Shown: positions 35,717 through 45,104 of the stretch, piece after piece
Layout of the letters: each line of letters begins with the position of its first letter
Position numbering within the stretch: position 1 is the first letter of the stretch
DNA from: Antrihabitans stalactiti
GTDB taxonomy: Bacteria > Actinomycetota > Actinomycetes > Mycobacteriales > Mycobacteriaceae
Direction of reading: 5' to 3'
DNA: 64,000 bases
Assembly (NCBI RefSeq): GCF_012932915.1
Contig: NZ_VCQU01000001.1
Location: forward strand, 248,001-312,000
Notes under the pieces: generated by a model
The model's input: only the letters and a program-made list of their open reading frames with translations
Database searches by the model: none
What the model was told of the DNA's origin: nothing
Translations under genes and position numbers: made by a program

Positions 35717-36646
35717 ATGACGACAACGACGTTCGATTTCGACGACATGCTGGCAAAGATCAAGGATCGCCAGTGGGCGTTGGCCGACATCGACTGGGAC
35801 GAACCCGGCGCCGAGACGATCTCCCCCGAACTGCACGCCAAGTTGAAGCCATTCATGGCAGACCTGATGTGGATCGAGAACGTGGGTGCCCGCGGATTCG
35901 CCGCGATGGCCAAGAAGGCCCCGACCGAAACCCTCAAAGACATCTACCGCCACTTCCATGCGGAAGAGCAGAAGCACGCCAACGCCGAACTCGCACTGAT
36001 GAAGCGGTGGGGCATGCTCGACGGGGACAAGATTCCCGAACCCAATATCAACGTCAAGCTGGTCATCGATTTCCTCGACAAGTACGCCGATGGAATGTCG
36101 ATGTCCTTCCTGGGCACGGTGATTCCGATGCTGGAGGTCGCGCTCGACGGTGCCTTGATCAAGTTCATCACCGACGAGGTCCCCGACCCGGTTGCGCAAG
36201 ATGTGTTCCGGAAGATCAACTCCGACGAGTCGCGCCACCTCGCGACCGACTACGCCGTGATGGATCTGCTCGGTCATGCACGCATTCGGAAACTGGCGAT
36301 CGATCTGGTCGGCGGCTGGCTCAACCCGACCCTGATGATCGGAATCTTCAGCTACGTACCGCTTCTCAACAAGATGCGCGACAACATCGTCGAGATGGGC
36401 GTCGACGAGGAGAAACTGTACGGCGCAATGCGGAAATACAAGAATGTCGGTGAGCGCAGCGCCTTCGCCCGCCGACTGCCGATGTATCAGATCGTGAAGT
36501 ACCACGGCAGCATGGTCATCAACCGCAATCACCCGTACCACTTGCTTGCCGATGCGCTCGTCAAACTGACCGCGCACATTCCGGAGCGACTCCTGGGCGC
36601 ACAGCCCACGTGGTCGAAGGAACTGACCTACGAGCCGGCAGCATGA
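35717..36646 (+). CDS. Ferritin-like diiron protein
   Basis: 309 residues, helical. Candidate iron ligands are E54, E84 and H87 (EEQKH), E140, E171 and H174 (DESRH), the four-Glu two-His set of ferritin-like diiron enzymes. Family members are annotated only as ferritin-like or reductase. One base after the SDR stop; ATGA overlap with the next gene. It could be the hydroxylase that starts the pathway or an iron protein serving it. Confidence 0.8.
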   Translation: MTTTTFDFDDMLAKIKDRQWALADIDWDEPGAETISPELHAKLKPFMADLMWIENVGARGFAAMAKKAPTETLKDIYRHFHAEEQKHANAELALMKRWGMLDGDKIPEPNINVKLVIDFLDKYADGMSMSFLGTVIPMLEVALDGALIKFITDEVPDPVAQDVFRKINSDESRHLATDYAVMDLLGHARIRKLAIDLVGGWLNPTLMIGIFSYVPLLNKMRDNIVEMGVDEEKLYGAMRKYKNVGERSAFARRLPMYQIVKYHGSMVINRNHPYHLLADALVKLTAHIPERLLGAQPTWSKELTYEPAA

Positions 36647-38160
36647 GTACCGCGAAGCCATTGGACGTGGCAATCATCGGTGGCGGCTTCGCCGGCATCG
36701 GCACCGCTATTCGCTTGAAACAGAAGGGAATCACCAACTTCGCGATCTTCGAGCGCGATGCTCGAGTCGGTGGAACCTGGCGCGACAACACCTACCCGGG
36801 CGCGGCGTGCGACATCCCGTCACGCCTGTACTCGTACAGTTTCGCGCCGAATCCCGGCTGGTCGCATACGTATTCGCGAAGTGCGGAGATCCTCGGCTAC
36901 ATCGACCACATGGTCGAGAACTTCGGCCTGGCGTCCTATCTCCGGTTTTCGCACAACATCACCGGCATCGAGTTCGACGACAAAGCCGGGCTGTGGAACA
37001 TAGGCGTCGAGGGCCGCAAGGGCAAGGTCCGCGCACGGACCGTCGTGCTCGCCTCCGGTCCCCTGGCGAACGCCAGTTTTCCGGCGATCCGCGGCATCGA
37101 GGACTACGAGGGCCACAAGATCCACAGCGCACGCTGGGACCACTCCTACGACTTCACCGGCAAGAAGGTCGCCGTGGTCGGCACCGGTGCCAGCGCGGTC
37201 CAGATCATTCCCGAACTGGTCGAACAGGCCGCGTCGGTGAAGGTCTTCCAGCGCACGCCCGGCTGGGTCCTACCGCGGGTCAACCGCCGCACCAATGCCA
37301 TCACGAAGCGGCTGTACAAGGACGTCCCGAAGACCGAATCGCTTGCCAGACAAGCGTGGTTCTGGGGTCACGAGTCGGTGGCACTCGGCGTTGTGTGGAA
37401 TACGCCGCTGACCCGGGTAGTCGAGCTCGCAGGCAAAGCGCACCTGCGCGCTCAGGTCAAGGATCCGTGGTTGCGACGGCAATTGACCCCGGACTTCCGC
37501 GCCGGCTGCAAGCGGCTGCTGATGTCGAGTGACTACTACCCCGCCTTGACGCGCGACAACTGCACCTTGGTGACGTGGCCGATCGCCCGGATCTCGGAGA
37601 AAGGCATTCGCACCGCCGAAGGCATCGAGCACCAATTCGATTGCATCGTCTTCGCAACCGGCTTCGACGTCTCGAAGACGGGAACGCCGATCCCGGTCGT
37701 CGGTCGCCACGGTCGCGTGCTCGCCGACGAATGGCGGGGCGGGGCATACGCATACAAGAGCGTGGCTGTGTCCGGCTATCCGAATCTGTTTTTCACGTTC
37801 GGGCCGAACTCGGGTCCGGGGCACAACTCGGCACTCGTGTACATGGAAGCGCAGATCGACTACCTGACGAACGCGATCAGCACCATCGTCGGCCAAGACC
37901 TCGGCGCAATCGACGTCCGTCGGGATCTGCAGGACAGCTACAACGAGCGGCTCCAGAAGCGCCTATCGAGCACAACCTGGAACTCCGGCTGCAAGAGTTG
38001 GTACCTGACCGAGGACGGGTTCAACCCGTCGATGTTCCCGGGCTTCGGCACCCAGTTCGCGAATCAGCTGGCGAAGTTCGACTTGCGCGACTACGTCGTC
38101 ACACAGGTCGACAAGCCGCGAACGACGCCGGTACAACGCGCTGCCCCAGCGCTCGGCTAA
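36643..38160 (+). CDS. Baeyer-Villiger-type FAD monooxygenase
   Basis: 505 residues. FAD site GGGFAGIG (13-20), NADPH site GTGASA, and the type I BVMO fingerprint with Tyr in first place (YEGHKIHSARW, 155-165). Probably inserts oxygen next to a ketone to give an ester. Similar to mycobacterial MymA/EthA-class enzymes. ATGA-coupled to the diiron gene. Confidence 0.93.
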   Translation: MSTAKPLDVAIIGGGFAGIGTAIRLKQKGITNFAIFERDARVGGTWRDNTYPGAACDIPSRLYSYSFAPNPGWSHTYSRSAEILGYIDHMVENFGLASYLRFSHNITGIEFDDKAGLWNIGVEGRKGKVRARTVVLASGPLANASFPAIRGIEDYEGHKIHSARWDHSYDFTGKKVAVVGTGASAVQIIPELVEQAASVKVFQRTPGWVLPRVNRRTNAITKRLYKDVPKTESLARQAWFWGHESVALGVVWNTPLTRVVELAGKAHLRAQVKDPWLRRQLTPDFRAGCKRLLMSSDYYPALTRDNCTLVTWPIARISEKGIRTAEGIEHQFDCIVFATGFDVSKTGTPIPVVGRHGRVLADEWRGGAYAYKSVAVSGYPNLFFTFGPNSGPGHNSALVYMEAQIDYLTNAISTIVGQDLGAIDVRRDLQDSYNERLQKRLSSTTWNSGCKSWYLTEDGFNPSMFPGFGTQFANQLAKFDLRDYVVTQVDKPRTTPVQRAAPALG

Positions 38161-38201
38161 TGTCGGTCCTTCCGGCACGCGCGTTCAAGGGGTTGGTCGA
38201 G

Positions 38202-38969
38202 ATGGTGGAATACCGCATCGACGAACTGGCGCGCGCCGCCGGAACGACAACTCGCAACGTCCGTGCATATGTGGAACGCGGCCTCCTTCCTCCGTCAACG
38301 AAGAAGGACGGCCGCGCTCTCATTTACGACGACAGCCATCTGGAGCGGCTCAAGATCATCGACGCGTTGCTCCAGCGCGGCTTCACTACGGCGCACATCG
38401 CCGATTTCATCACCAGCTGGGAGACCGGCAAGAACCTCACCGAAATCCTCGGACTGCAGCATGCGGTCACCGCTACCTGGGGAAACAGCGAGCCGACCGA
38501 ACCATTCGAGGTTCCGCGCGAGCTCGTCGAAAACTTCCTGGGCAGCGGCGATACCGAACTTCTCCAGCGACTGGCCGAGATGGGACTTGTGCGCCTCCAC
38601 GGCGACAATGTCGTGTTCACCGAACCGAAGTTGCTGGATACGTTCGGCGATCTGCACGGCTACGGCTTCGAGTTGCGTCGGATCATCGACCTGTTCGCCG
38701 GTATCACCGAACATGTCGAAGACATCGCCAAGATGATGATCACCGAGGCGAAAACGCAGATCACCCGGCAACACGGCGTCGGCTGGTTGCCGGAGACCGA
38801 CGACGATATCGCCGCGTTGACAGCGATGCTCAACGATCTTCGCGAACTGGGCGTCGCATCCGTCCAGAACCGCTTGGCTATCGCGCTCGACAAGACGCTG
38901 AAGGACGAACTCGGCGACTATCTGGCGGCCGCCGCAGCGAAGCACGGCGTGCCGACAACGCCTAGCTGA
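38202..38969 (+). CDS. MerR-family regulator
   Basis: 255 residues: MerR winged helix at the N-terminus (YRIDELARAAGTTTRNVRAY) and a long C-terminal helical domain. The ATG at 38202 has AAGGGG upstream and the usual family start; an ATG at 38160 overlapping the BVMO stop (TAATG) would add 14 residues. Last gene of the operon and a candidate regulator of it. Its end overlaps the convergent serine hydrolase by eight bases. Confidence 0.88.
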   Translation: MVEYRIDELARAAGTTTRNVRAYVERGLLPPSTKKDGRALIYDDSHLERLKIIDALLQRGFTTAHIADFITSWETGKNLTEILGLQHAVTATWGNSEPTEPFEVPRELVENFLGSGDTELLQRLAEMGLVRLHGDNVVFTEPKLLDTFGDLHGYGFELRRIIDLFAGITEHVEDIAKMMITEAKTQITRQHGVGWLPETDDDIAALTAMLNDLRELGVASVQNRLAIALDKTLKDELGDYLAAAAAKHGVPTTPS

Positions 38970-40209
38970 CCTGCACGGGGACGGCTGCGCTGATAGCTGC
39001 AGTGACGGCGGCCATGCCGATGAACGCCTCAGGCGATGCGGCCTTACCGGTGTTGATGAACGCCGCCGACAGCTGACGTGATGGATCGGCCCAGCAGACG
39101 ATGTTCGTGAAACCGAGGTGGCCGAACGCATCGGGTGTGCCGAATCCGTACAAACTGGCGACCCGCTCGCCGAGCATGAAGCCCGGCGAAAACCGGATCG
39201 GCGCTGGCAGCGAATCGTCGAAGACGAGCGGTCCGGCTGCGGTGGTCGCTATGTCGATCGTGTTGCGCGACAAGATCTTCTGACCGTTCCACGTTCCGCC
39301 GTCGACGAGCATCTGGAAGATGCGGTTCGCGTCGCGAGCGCTTGCGAAGACACCTGCCGCTGGAATAACCGCATCCATGCCCTGCGGCGAATTCATCGCA
39401 GGCGCAATCTCTTCCGGCGGTCCGCCGAGCAAGCGGGTCAGCATCGGGGTGATGATCGGCAGCCGCTTCGGGCCGGTCGAGTAGCTGAACGCGACGTCGT
39501 CGCGCCGATCGACGGGAACACCGTAGGTGACATTCGGCGTACCAAGCGGTTCGGTGATCGTCGATCGCAGAAGTTCGTGGAGGTCACGGCCGGACGCTCG
39601 TCGCGCCACCTCGCCGAGGACGTAGCCGGCGGTCGACGCGTGATAGCCCTGCCGGTCGGCGTTCGACAGCGGCGCCGCACACAGCGCGGCCAGCACGCGA
39701 TCGTTGTCGAACAGGCTTTCCGCGTTGGCAATTTCGGCCGGCAACTTGGCGATTCCGGCGCGGTGGGTCAGCAGCGCACGCACGGTCACGTCCTGCTTCC
39801 CGTTCTGCGCGAACTCCGGAATGTGTTGTGCGACGGTGTCGTCGAGTGCGAGCGCGTTCTGCTCGACGAGTTTGTGAATGATCAGCGCCGTGACCACCTT
39901 CGAGCACGAGAACAAGCACGCAGGCGTGTCCGTCGTCATCAGCTCGTCGGAATCGAGGCGTCGATGCCCGATCGCGCGGTCGAGTACGACCTGGCCGCGA
40001 TGGCGAACGACAAGGCTCATTCCCGGATGCAGTCCCGTTCGGTAGAGCCCCTCGACTGCGGTCCAGACCCGATTGACCGCCCTCGGCGACAAGTCCAAGT
40101 CTTCGGGCGGAGTCTCGACGCCGCGAGTGGTGACTTCCCCTAGCCGAAACGGCACCGGCACTCGGACGCCGAGCGGGGTTGTGGCAACCAGATCTTGGAT
40201 GATGCTCAT
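38962..40209 (-). CDS. Beta-lactamase-fold serine hydrolase/esterase
   Basis: 415 residues of the class C beta-lactamase-like family (esterases, EstB type). Nucleophile motif SCSK (S101-K104); a YHAS motif sits where class C enzymes have Tyr-x-Asn/Ser. No signal peptide, so an intracellular esterase is more likely than a lactamase. Divergent from a TetR gene across a palindromic region. Confidence 0.87.
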   Translation of the reverse strand: MSIIQDLVATTPLGVRVPVPFRLGEVTTRGVETPPEDLDLSPRAVNRVWTAVEGLYRTGLHPGMSLVVRHRGQVVLDRAIGHRRLDSDELMTTDTPACLFSCSKVVTALIIHKLVEQNALALDDTVAQHIPEFAQNGKQDVTVRALLTHRAGIAKLPAEIANAESLFDNDRVLAALCAAPLSNADRQGYHASTAGYVLGEVARRASGRDLHELLRSTITEPLGTPNVTYGVPVDRRDDVAFSYSTGPKRLPIITPMLTRLLGGPPEEIAPAMNSPQGMDAVIPAAGVFASARDANRIFQMLVDGGTWNGQKILSRNTIDIATTAAGPLVFDDSLPAPIRFSPGFMLGERVASLYGFGTPDAFGHLGFTNIVCWADPSRQLSAAFINTGKAASPEAFIGMAAVTAAISAAVPVQVS

Positions 40210-40227
40210 GAACCCATAACTTACCAG

Positions 40228-40261
40228 AAGTAGGTTACTCCCGGTAGGCTACTTGAAGTAG
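40228..40261. promoter_or_regulatory. Palindromic operator region
   Basis: CTACTT-G-AAGTAG (40249-40261) is a perfect 13-base palindrome. The same AAGTAG half-site occurs at 40228-40233, and AGTA-GGT-TACT (40229-40239) is a second shorter palindrome. They occupy the 62-base gap between the serine hydrolase and TetR starts. Confidence 0.65.
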
Positions 40262-40271
40262 GATCGGTCAC

Positions 40272-40898
40272 ATGACGAGACGCCACACGACGAAACGCCA
40301 CGGGACGAGGCGGCGCATGCCGAGACCCGATCGCGAGGCACAGATTCTCGATCTCGCCGAAACGTTGTTCGCCGAACGGGGCTTCCGCAAGGCGACCATG
40401 GACGAACTGTCGGCCCGCGTCGGCGTCACCAAACCCGTCATCTACGAGTACTTCGGCTCGAAAGACGGTGTGTTGTCCGCAGTGCTCGCCCAGGCCAGAA
40501 CTGGACTCTTCGAGGCGACGCAGGCCGCTGTGGCGGGTTCGAGCGGACCCGAAGACGCGCTTCGCCGGTCATTGCAGGCATTCTTCGAATACACCGATCT
40601 GCACCGAGACGCCTGGTCGTTGATGAACCATGCCGCCACCCTCGGCAGCGGCGTCGTAGCCGACGAAGTCGACGCATTGCGCCGACAGCAGGCGGATTTC
40701 ACCGCGGCGATGATGCAGGAATACGGCCACCCGCGTGACGAGCGCGAACCCGAAGCCTTCGCGTTGGTCATCATCGGCGCGTGCGACCAGATCGCGCGTT
40801 GGCGCGAAAGCAAGCCGGACGTCACTCCCGAACGCGCAGCGCAATACGTGTTCGACGTCGTATGGAGTGGCCTACGTGATCGAATCGATCTGGAATGA
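40272..40898 (+). CDS. TetR-family repressor
   Basis: 208 residues with a standard HTH (LFAERGFRKATMDELSARVG then VTKPVIYEYFGSKDG). The first 15 residues are Arg-rich; an ATG at 40317 (MPRPDREAQ) has the better ribosome site GAGG, so the true start may be there. Likely represses itself and the divergent esterase. Confidence 0.9.
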   Translation: MTRRHTTKRHGTRRRMPRPDREAQILDLAETLFAERGFRKATMDELSARVGVTKPVIYEYFGSKDGVLSAVLAQARTGLFEATQAAVAGSSGPEDALRRSLQAFFEYTDLHRDAWSLMNHAATLGSGVVADEVDALRRQQADFTAAMMQEYGHPRDEREPEAFALVIIGACDQIARWRESKPDVTPERAAQYVFDVVWSGLRDRIDLE

Positions 40899-40940
40899 TT
40901 TGCGTAAGCAATCCCGCCCGCAACATGAACCGGAGCAACG

Positions 40941-41717
40941 ATGGCTGACTGGGACGGTGCAGGTTATGCCCACATCAGTGCACTCCAGCGAACCATGGCG
41001 GAGTATTCGCTTGCCGCCGTGCAGGTTCGTGGCGACGAGCGAGTGCTCGACGTCGGGTGCGGCGACGGTTACATCACACGGTCCATCGCCGGTCGGCTAC
41101 CTCGTGGGTCCGTACTCGGCGTCGACCCCTCGCCGCGCATGATCGAGACTGCGGTGCAGGCGAGCGAACCCCCTAACGTTGATTTCGCGGTCGGTGACGT
41201 GACGACGATGACCTATGCCGACGAGTTCGATCTCGTCGTCTCGTTCAACGCCCTGCATTGGGTCCGCGCGCAGGAGACCGCGTACCGCAATATCGCGAAC
41301 GCGTTGGTCCCGACCGGTCGAGTGTTGGTCCAATTCGTCTGTGCGAGTGAACGACCCAGCGTCGAGCAGGTCGCGATGGACGTCAGCGCCGATCCGCGGT
41401 GGTCCGGCGCATTCACCGATTTCACTCCCCCGTTCGTGCACATCGAACCCACTGCCCTAGCGACCATCGTCGGGTCCGCCGGCTTGACCGTCACCTCGTC
41501 CGACGTCGTCGATCGCGAATGGGATTTCGGCTCGCGCGAAGCGTTCGCGCAATGGTGCACAGTCGGATTCGCCGACTGGACCGCACGCATCGACCCGGCC
41601 GACGTTCCCGCCTTCGTCGACGCGGTCGTATCGCGCTACGAGGCAGTGGTCGGCAAGCCGGGCTTCTTCCGCTTCATGCAGCTACGCGCCGAGTTAGCGG
41701 TTGCTCAGCGCGGATAG
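40941..41717 (+). CDS. SAM-dependent methyltransferase (trans-aconitate-methyltransferase-like)
   Basis: 258 residues. SAM-binding motif I is VLDVGCGDGYITR, followed by VDPSPRMIE and the FNALHWV post-motif seen in Tam-like small-molecule O-methyltransferases. GGAG five bases before the ATG. 42 bases after TetR on the same strand. The 3' end overlaps the convergent ABM gene by 13 bases. Substrate unknown. Confidence 0.85.
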   Translation: MADWDGAGYAHISALQRTMAEYSLAAVQVRGDERVLDVGCGDGYITRSIAGRLPRGSVLGVDPSPRMIETAVQASEPPNVDFAVGDVTTMTYADEFDLVVSFNALHWVRAQETAYRNIANALVPTGRVLVQFVCASERPSVEQVAMDVSADPRWSGAFTDFTPPFVHIEPTALATIVGSAGLTVTSSDVVDREWDFGSREAFAQWCTVGFADWTARIDPADVPAFVDAVVSRYEAVVGKPGFFRFMQLRAELAVAQRG

Positions 41718-42652
41718 TCCCAGAACTGCAACCAGCGGACGGATGCGAAGAGGGTCAGTGTCGCGGCGTATGCGACGACGACGATCGCGATGCCGATGGC
41801 GGTGACTTTGAGCCCGGAGCCGTCGACCGGGTCCAGCCAGTGGCGAAACCGCCGGGTGGCGAACGGCATCAGCACCCCCGTCAACAGCCCGACGCTCACG
41901 ATCTCGCTGAGCCATGTGGAGAGCCAGAGCGGCGCGCCATGGTCGATCAGCACCGGATTCAGAAACCTCGACAGCGTCATGACGGTCGGGTAGAGCACGA
42001 GCAGGATCAGCATGCCGGTTTTCCACCGCGGCGTGACCTGCGCCTTACCGTTCGCGAACCGCAGGATCGAGCCGAACGGCGTGCTGCTGACGACGACCTT
42101 GAAGTCTTCGGTCAGTTCCGATCTGAGCTCGGGCAGGGCTTCGGACCGTTCCCGCGAGCCCAGCCAGTCTGCGAGCTGGCGATCGGTACGGAACCGCAGC
42201 ACCGCGAACCATCGACCGTCATCGCGCGGACCGAGCAGTGCGACGCCCTCGGCGCCGGAGAAGGCCGCAATCTGTGCCGCAAGCCGCGACTGGACGTCTT
42301 CGAAATGCTGTTCCCGGCCGGGCGCGACCGCATGACTGAACACCGCGGTCCCCGGCGGCAGGCACCCGGGTACCAAGATCAGATCGGCGTTTGCACCGAG
42401 AAACCCCCGCGTCGCTCCGTCCGCGAACACCTCTCGCTTGGCCGCGGAGTCGAGCCACGCGTGCAGCGCGGTTTCGTCGTCGAATCTGACGGCGGTCGCC
42501 CAATCGAGGTCGACCGATTCGGGCGCGACAGTCTGAGCATCCCTGAAGCCGCTGAATTTCTTTGCAGCGCGGACAATCTCGTCCGCCCAGTCGAGGAAGG
42601 CCGCTCGGTCTCGAGTGCGATGAAAGATGGTGACGACTGTCGCGGCAGCCAT
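41705..42652 (-). CDS. ABM-domain membrane protein
   Basis: 315 residues: two tandem antibiotic-biosynthesis-monooxygenase (ABM) folds (about 1-95 and 100-195), then three membrane segments (about 215-305). The soluble domains resemble haem or quinone monooxygenases but lack clear catalytic marks. Function unknown. Its ATG is directly adjacent to the stop of the PAS-GGDEF gene upstream, so the two are likely cotranscribed. Confidence 0.82.
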   Translation of the reverse strand: MAAATVVTIFHRTRDRAAFLDWADEIVRAAKKFSGFRDAQTVAPESVDLDWATAVRFDDETALHAWLDSAAKREVFADGATRGFLGANADLILVPGCLPPGTAVFSHAVAPGREQHFEDVQSRLAAQIAAFSGAEGVALLGPRDDGRWFAVLRFRTDRQLADWLGSRERSEALPELRSELTEDFKVVVSSTPFGSILRFANGKAQVTPRWKTGMLILLVLYPTVMTLSRFLNPVLIDHGAPLWLSTWLSEIVSVGLLTGVLMPFATRRFRHWLDPVDGSGLKVTAIGIAIVVVAYAATLTLFASVRWLQFWDYPR

Positions 42653-43978
42653 CTACGGGTTGCCGGGGTCGTGTATGAACAGCACTCCGCCGCCGTCGGC
42701 TTTCGCGCGGTACAACGCTGCATCTGCAGAATCGAGCAACTTGTCGGGGTCCGCGCCAGCGACCGAAGGCACCAGCACCCCGATGCTTACCGACACGGTC
42801 GTTTTATGGTCTTCGACTTCGAAGGGCTCGTCCAGCGCGGCGATCATCCCTTGCGCTGCCGCGAGCACGGTCGCGGGTTCCGCAGGAACCGGTATGAGGG
42901 CAATGAACTCGTCACCACCGAGCCGCGCGACGATGTAACCGTTCTCGGCGGCTTGCTTGCCAAGCCTCGACGCGACTGCGGCGAGCAGGCGATCGCCTGC
43001 GCCGTGGCCGTACCGATCGTTGATCGTTTTGAATCCGTCGAGGTCGAGGAAGCACAAGCCGATTCGATCGGTGGGTGCGGCGCTGGAGATAGCGGTATCG
43101 AGGGCCTCCCGCAACAACAGCCGGTTCGGCAGGCCCGTGAGTGGGTCGCGCCGCGCCTGGTCGTAGAGCTCGGCCTGCAACGCGCGGCGGTCCGTCACGT
43201 CTTCGCCACTGGCCAGGACGTAATCGTCGTGCCCGTCGACGCCTTTGATCAAGGTGATCGCAAACAGTGCCCAGCCATCGTTTTTGCCCTTGCGCGGAAA
43301 CCGGGTTTCGACGCGAACAGTGCCTTCGCCTGTGGCGACGAGCTCGGCGCACACCTCGTCGAACCGACCTCGATCATCAGGGTGCAGATGATCCGAGAGC
43401 TTCGTCCCACGCAGCTTCTCGGCGCGGGTCGCGAAGATGGTCGACAGCGCCGGATTGACGTCGATCAGCACGCCGTCGGTATCTGCGATCGCGATAGCAA
43501 CCGCCGCATGTTCGAACACCGCACGGAAGCGAGTATCGCTGAGCCGCAACGCATCCTGCGTCTGCCTGCGGGCGACGGACATCGCGTGGTGTAGCGCATG
43601 TTGGTCGGCGAGAATGCTCGATCGCAGCGCTGCCGCGTAGCCGTGGCCGAAGGAGCCGAACAGCGCGGCCGACCGGTTGCTCACGCCATCGGGAATCAGG
43701 CTCTGGACCTTACGGTCGAGCCCGGCGAAGACGTTGGCAGACCGTGCAAGCACCTTCGGATTGGACAGCCGCATGCCGACGAAGGTCGCTCCGGCGCGCT
43801 CGGCGATCGTGGGGTCGAAGTTCTCGGCGTCCAGAGCAGCGGACAACTCGCCGATCAGGTCGGCCAGTACCACCTGCGCGTCCCGAGTCGACAGCGGCAC
43901 GTTTCCCAAATCCGAAACGGCCGACCACCAGGACTTAGCGCGACGCATCGCCTCGTCGCGATCCAAATGTTTCCCCAA
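42653..43978 (-). CDS. PAS-GGDEF diguanylate cyclase
   Basis: 441 residues: a helical N-terminal domain of about 145 residues, a PAS domain (about 147-265) and a GGDEF domain with intact GGDEF at 354-358. No RxxD inhibitory site is at the expected place, so product feedback is unlikely. TTG-type start. Streptomyces and mycobacterial c-di-GMP enzymes with PAS inputs are the nearest models; the signal is unknown. Confidence 0.88.
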   Translation of the reverse strand: MGKHLDRDEAMRRAKSWWSAVSDLGNVPLSTRDAQVVLADLIGELSAALDAENFDPTIAERAGATFVGMRLSNPKVLARSANVFAGLDRKVQSLIPDGVSNRSAALFGSFGHGYAAALRSSILADQHALHHAMSVARRQTQDALRLSDTRFRAVFEHAAVAIAIADTDGVLIDVNPALSTIFATRAEKLRGTKLSDHLHPDDRGRFDEVCAELVATGEGTVRVETRFPRKGKNDGWALFAITLIKGVDGHDDYVLASGEDVTDRRALQAELYDQARRDPLTGLPNRLLLREALDTAISSAAPTDRIGLCFLDLDGFKTINDRYGHGAGDRLLAAVASRLGKQAAENGYIVARLGGDEFIALIPVPAEPATVLAAAQGMIAALDEPFEVEDHKTTVSVSIGVLVPSVAGADPDKLLDSADAALYRAKADGGGVLFIHDPGNP

Positions 43979-44077
43979 ACTCTCGGCCGAGTGTCACCGT
44001 GCAAAACGTTGTCCGCATTTTACGTCACGAACGACAGGTGGACGAGCGCGTTGGGCGCGGCGTCAATTCGGCGTGGT

Positions 44078-44109
44078 CGTCGCCGGGCAACCATGGCCCG
44101 GTGGCGACG
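44078..44109 (-). terminator. GC-rich hairpin after ssuA
   Basis: Inverted repeat CGTCGCCGGGC / GCCCGGTGGCGACG directly after the ssuA stop, without a U-tract. Probable terminator of the transporter operon. Confidence 0.5.
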
Positions 44110-44111
44110 GG

Positions 44112-45104
44112 TCAGTCGGAGAAGTTCTTGTCGACGAATTTCGCGAAGTCGACCTTGCCTGGGATGGCCTTCGCATCGGTGAAGGCGTCGGCAATCTCCT
44201 GCTCGGAGGCGACGATCTTGTCGGTCAGTGCAGTCGGATACTTGATCGACCGCGTCCAGGTGACCTTCGACGCGTCAGGGCTGATGGCAGTCAGTTCGGC
44301 GTATTTGGCCGACCAGACGTCGAGATTTTCCGACGACCATTTGGTCGCCGCGGCATAGCGGGTCAGGAAGTCCTTGATGGCCGCGGCCTTGCCCGCGTCG
44401 CCGACGGCCTTGGCCGACGCTGCCCAGAAGTTGTAGCCGTTCGCCGCTGTTTCCGCGCTCGCGATCGAACGTGCGCCGACTTCCTGTTCGGCGATCGCGG
44501 TGTACGGATCCCAGATCGACAAGGCGTCGACGTCGCCACTTCGGAACGACGCGTAGCCGTCGGCAGGGGCGAGGTAAATGGGTTCGATGTCACCCAGCGA
44601 GAGCCGCGCCTTCTTCAGTTGGAGAAGGAGATTCGCGTTTGCAGAGCTGCCTTTGGTTACCGCGACCTTCTTACCCTTCAGGTCGGCGACGGACTTGATC
44701 GGCGAGTCCTTCGACACCAGCACAGCGTCGCCCTTGCCAGTCGCTTCGAGTGCTCCGATGATCTTGATATCGGCATTGGAGGCTGCGCCGAAGATGACGG
44801 GCGTGTTCCCGGTTTGGGCCAAGTCGATGCCGTTGGCACTCGCGGCCTCGATCAGGGGCGGTCCAGCGGTGAACGTCGAGAACTCCACCTTGTAGGGGAG
44901 ATTGTCGAGCTGACCCGACGCCTTCAGCAGCACCTCGATCGAGATCGCCTTCTGATCGCCGACCTTCAGCGTGACGGTCGACAGGTCGACTGGGCCCGAC
45001 GGGGCAGCCTCGGTCTTGCCGTCGTCCCCGCACGCGGCTAGGACGAGGGTGCTGACGGCAAGGACTGCGAGGCCGAGCCTCGATCGTGTCGATCTTAGTT
45101 TCAC
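44112..45104 (-). CDS. ssuA: Aliphatic-sulfonate ABC transporter, binding lipoprotein
   Basis: 330 residues from a GTG that overlaps the ssuB stop (GTGA). Lipobox LAAC (C25). The body follows SsuA: FTAGPPLIEAASANGIDLAQ, then SPIKSVADLKGKKVAVTKGS and DALSIWDPYTA. It captures alkanesulfonates or similar sulfur compounds outside the membrane. Taurine or nitrate cannot be ruled out; no desulfonating monooxygenase is adjacent. Confidence 0.88.
   Translation of the reverse strand: MKLRSTRSRLGLAVLAVSTLVLAACGDDGKTEAAPSGPVDLSTVTLKVGDQKAISIEVLLKASGQLDNLPYKVEFSTFTAGPPLIEAASANGIDLAQTGNTPVIFGAASNADIKIIGALEATGKGDAVLVSKDSPIKSVADLKGKKVAVTKGSSANANLLLQLKKARLSLGDIEPIYLAPADGYASFRSGDVDALSIWDPYTAIAEQEVGARSIASAETAANGYNFWAASAKAVGDAGKAAAIKDFLTRYAAATKWSSENLDVWSAKYAELTAISPDASKVTWTRSIKYPTALTDKIVASEQEIADAFTDAKAIPGKVDFAKFVDKNFSD

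Noticed and set aside
38962-40209. True beta-lactamase
   Set aside because: No export signal, SCSK nucleophile motif of esterase-like members, and pairing with a TetR suggests an intracellular esterase.
41399-43594. 731-codon plus-strand frame over the ABM and PAS-GGDEF genes
   Set aside because: Shadow frame; both minus-strand proteins are complete.
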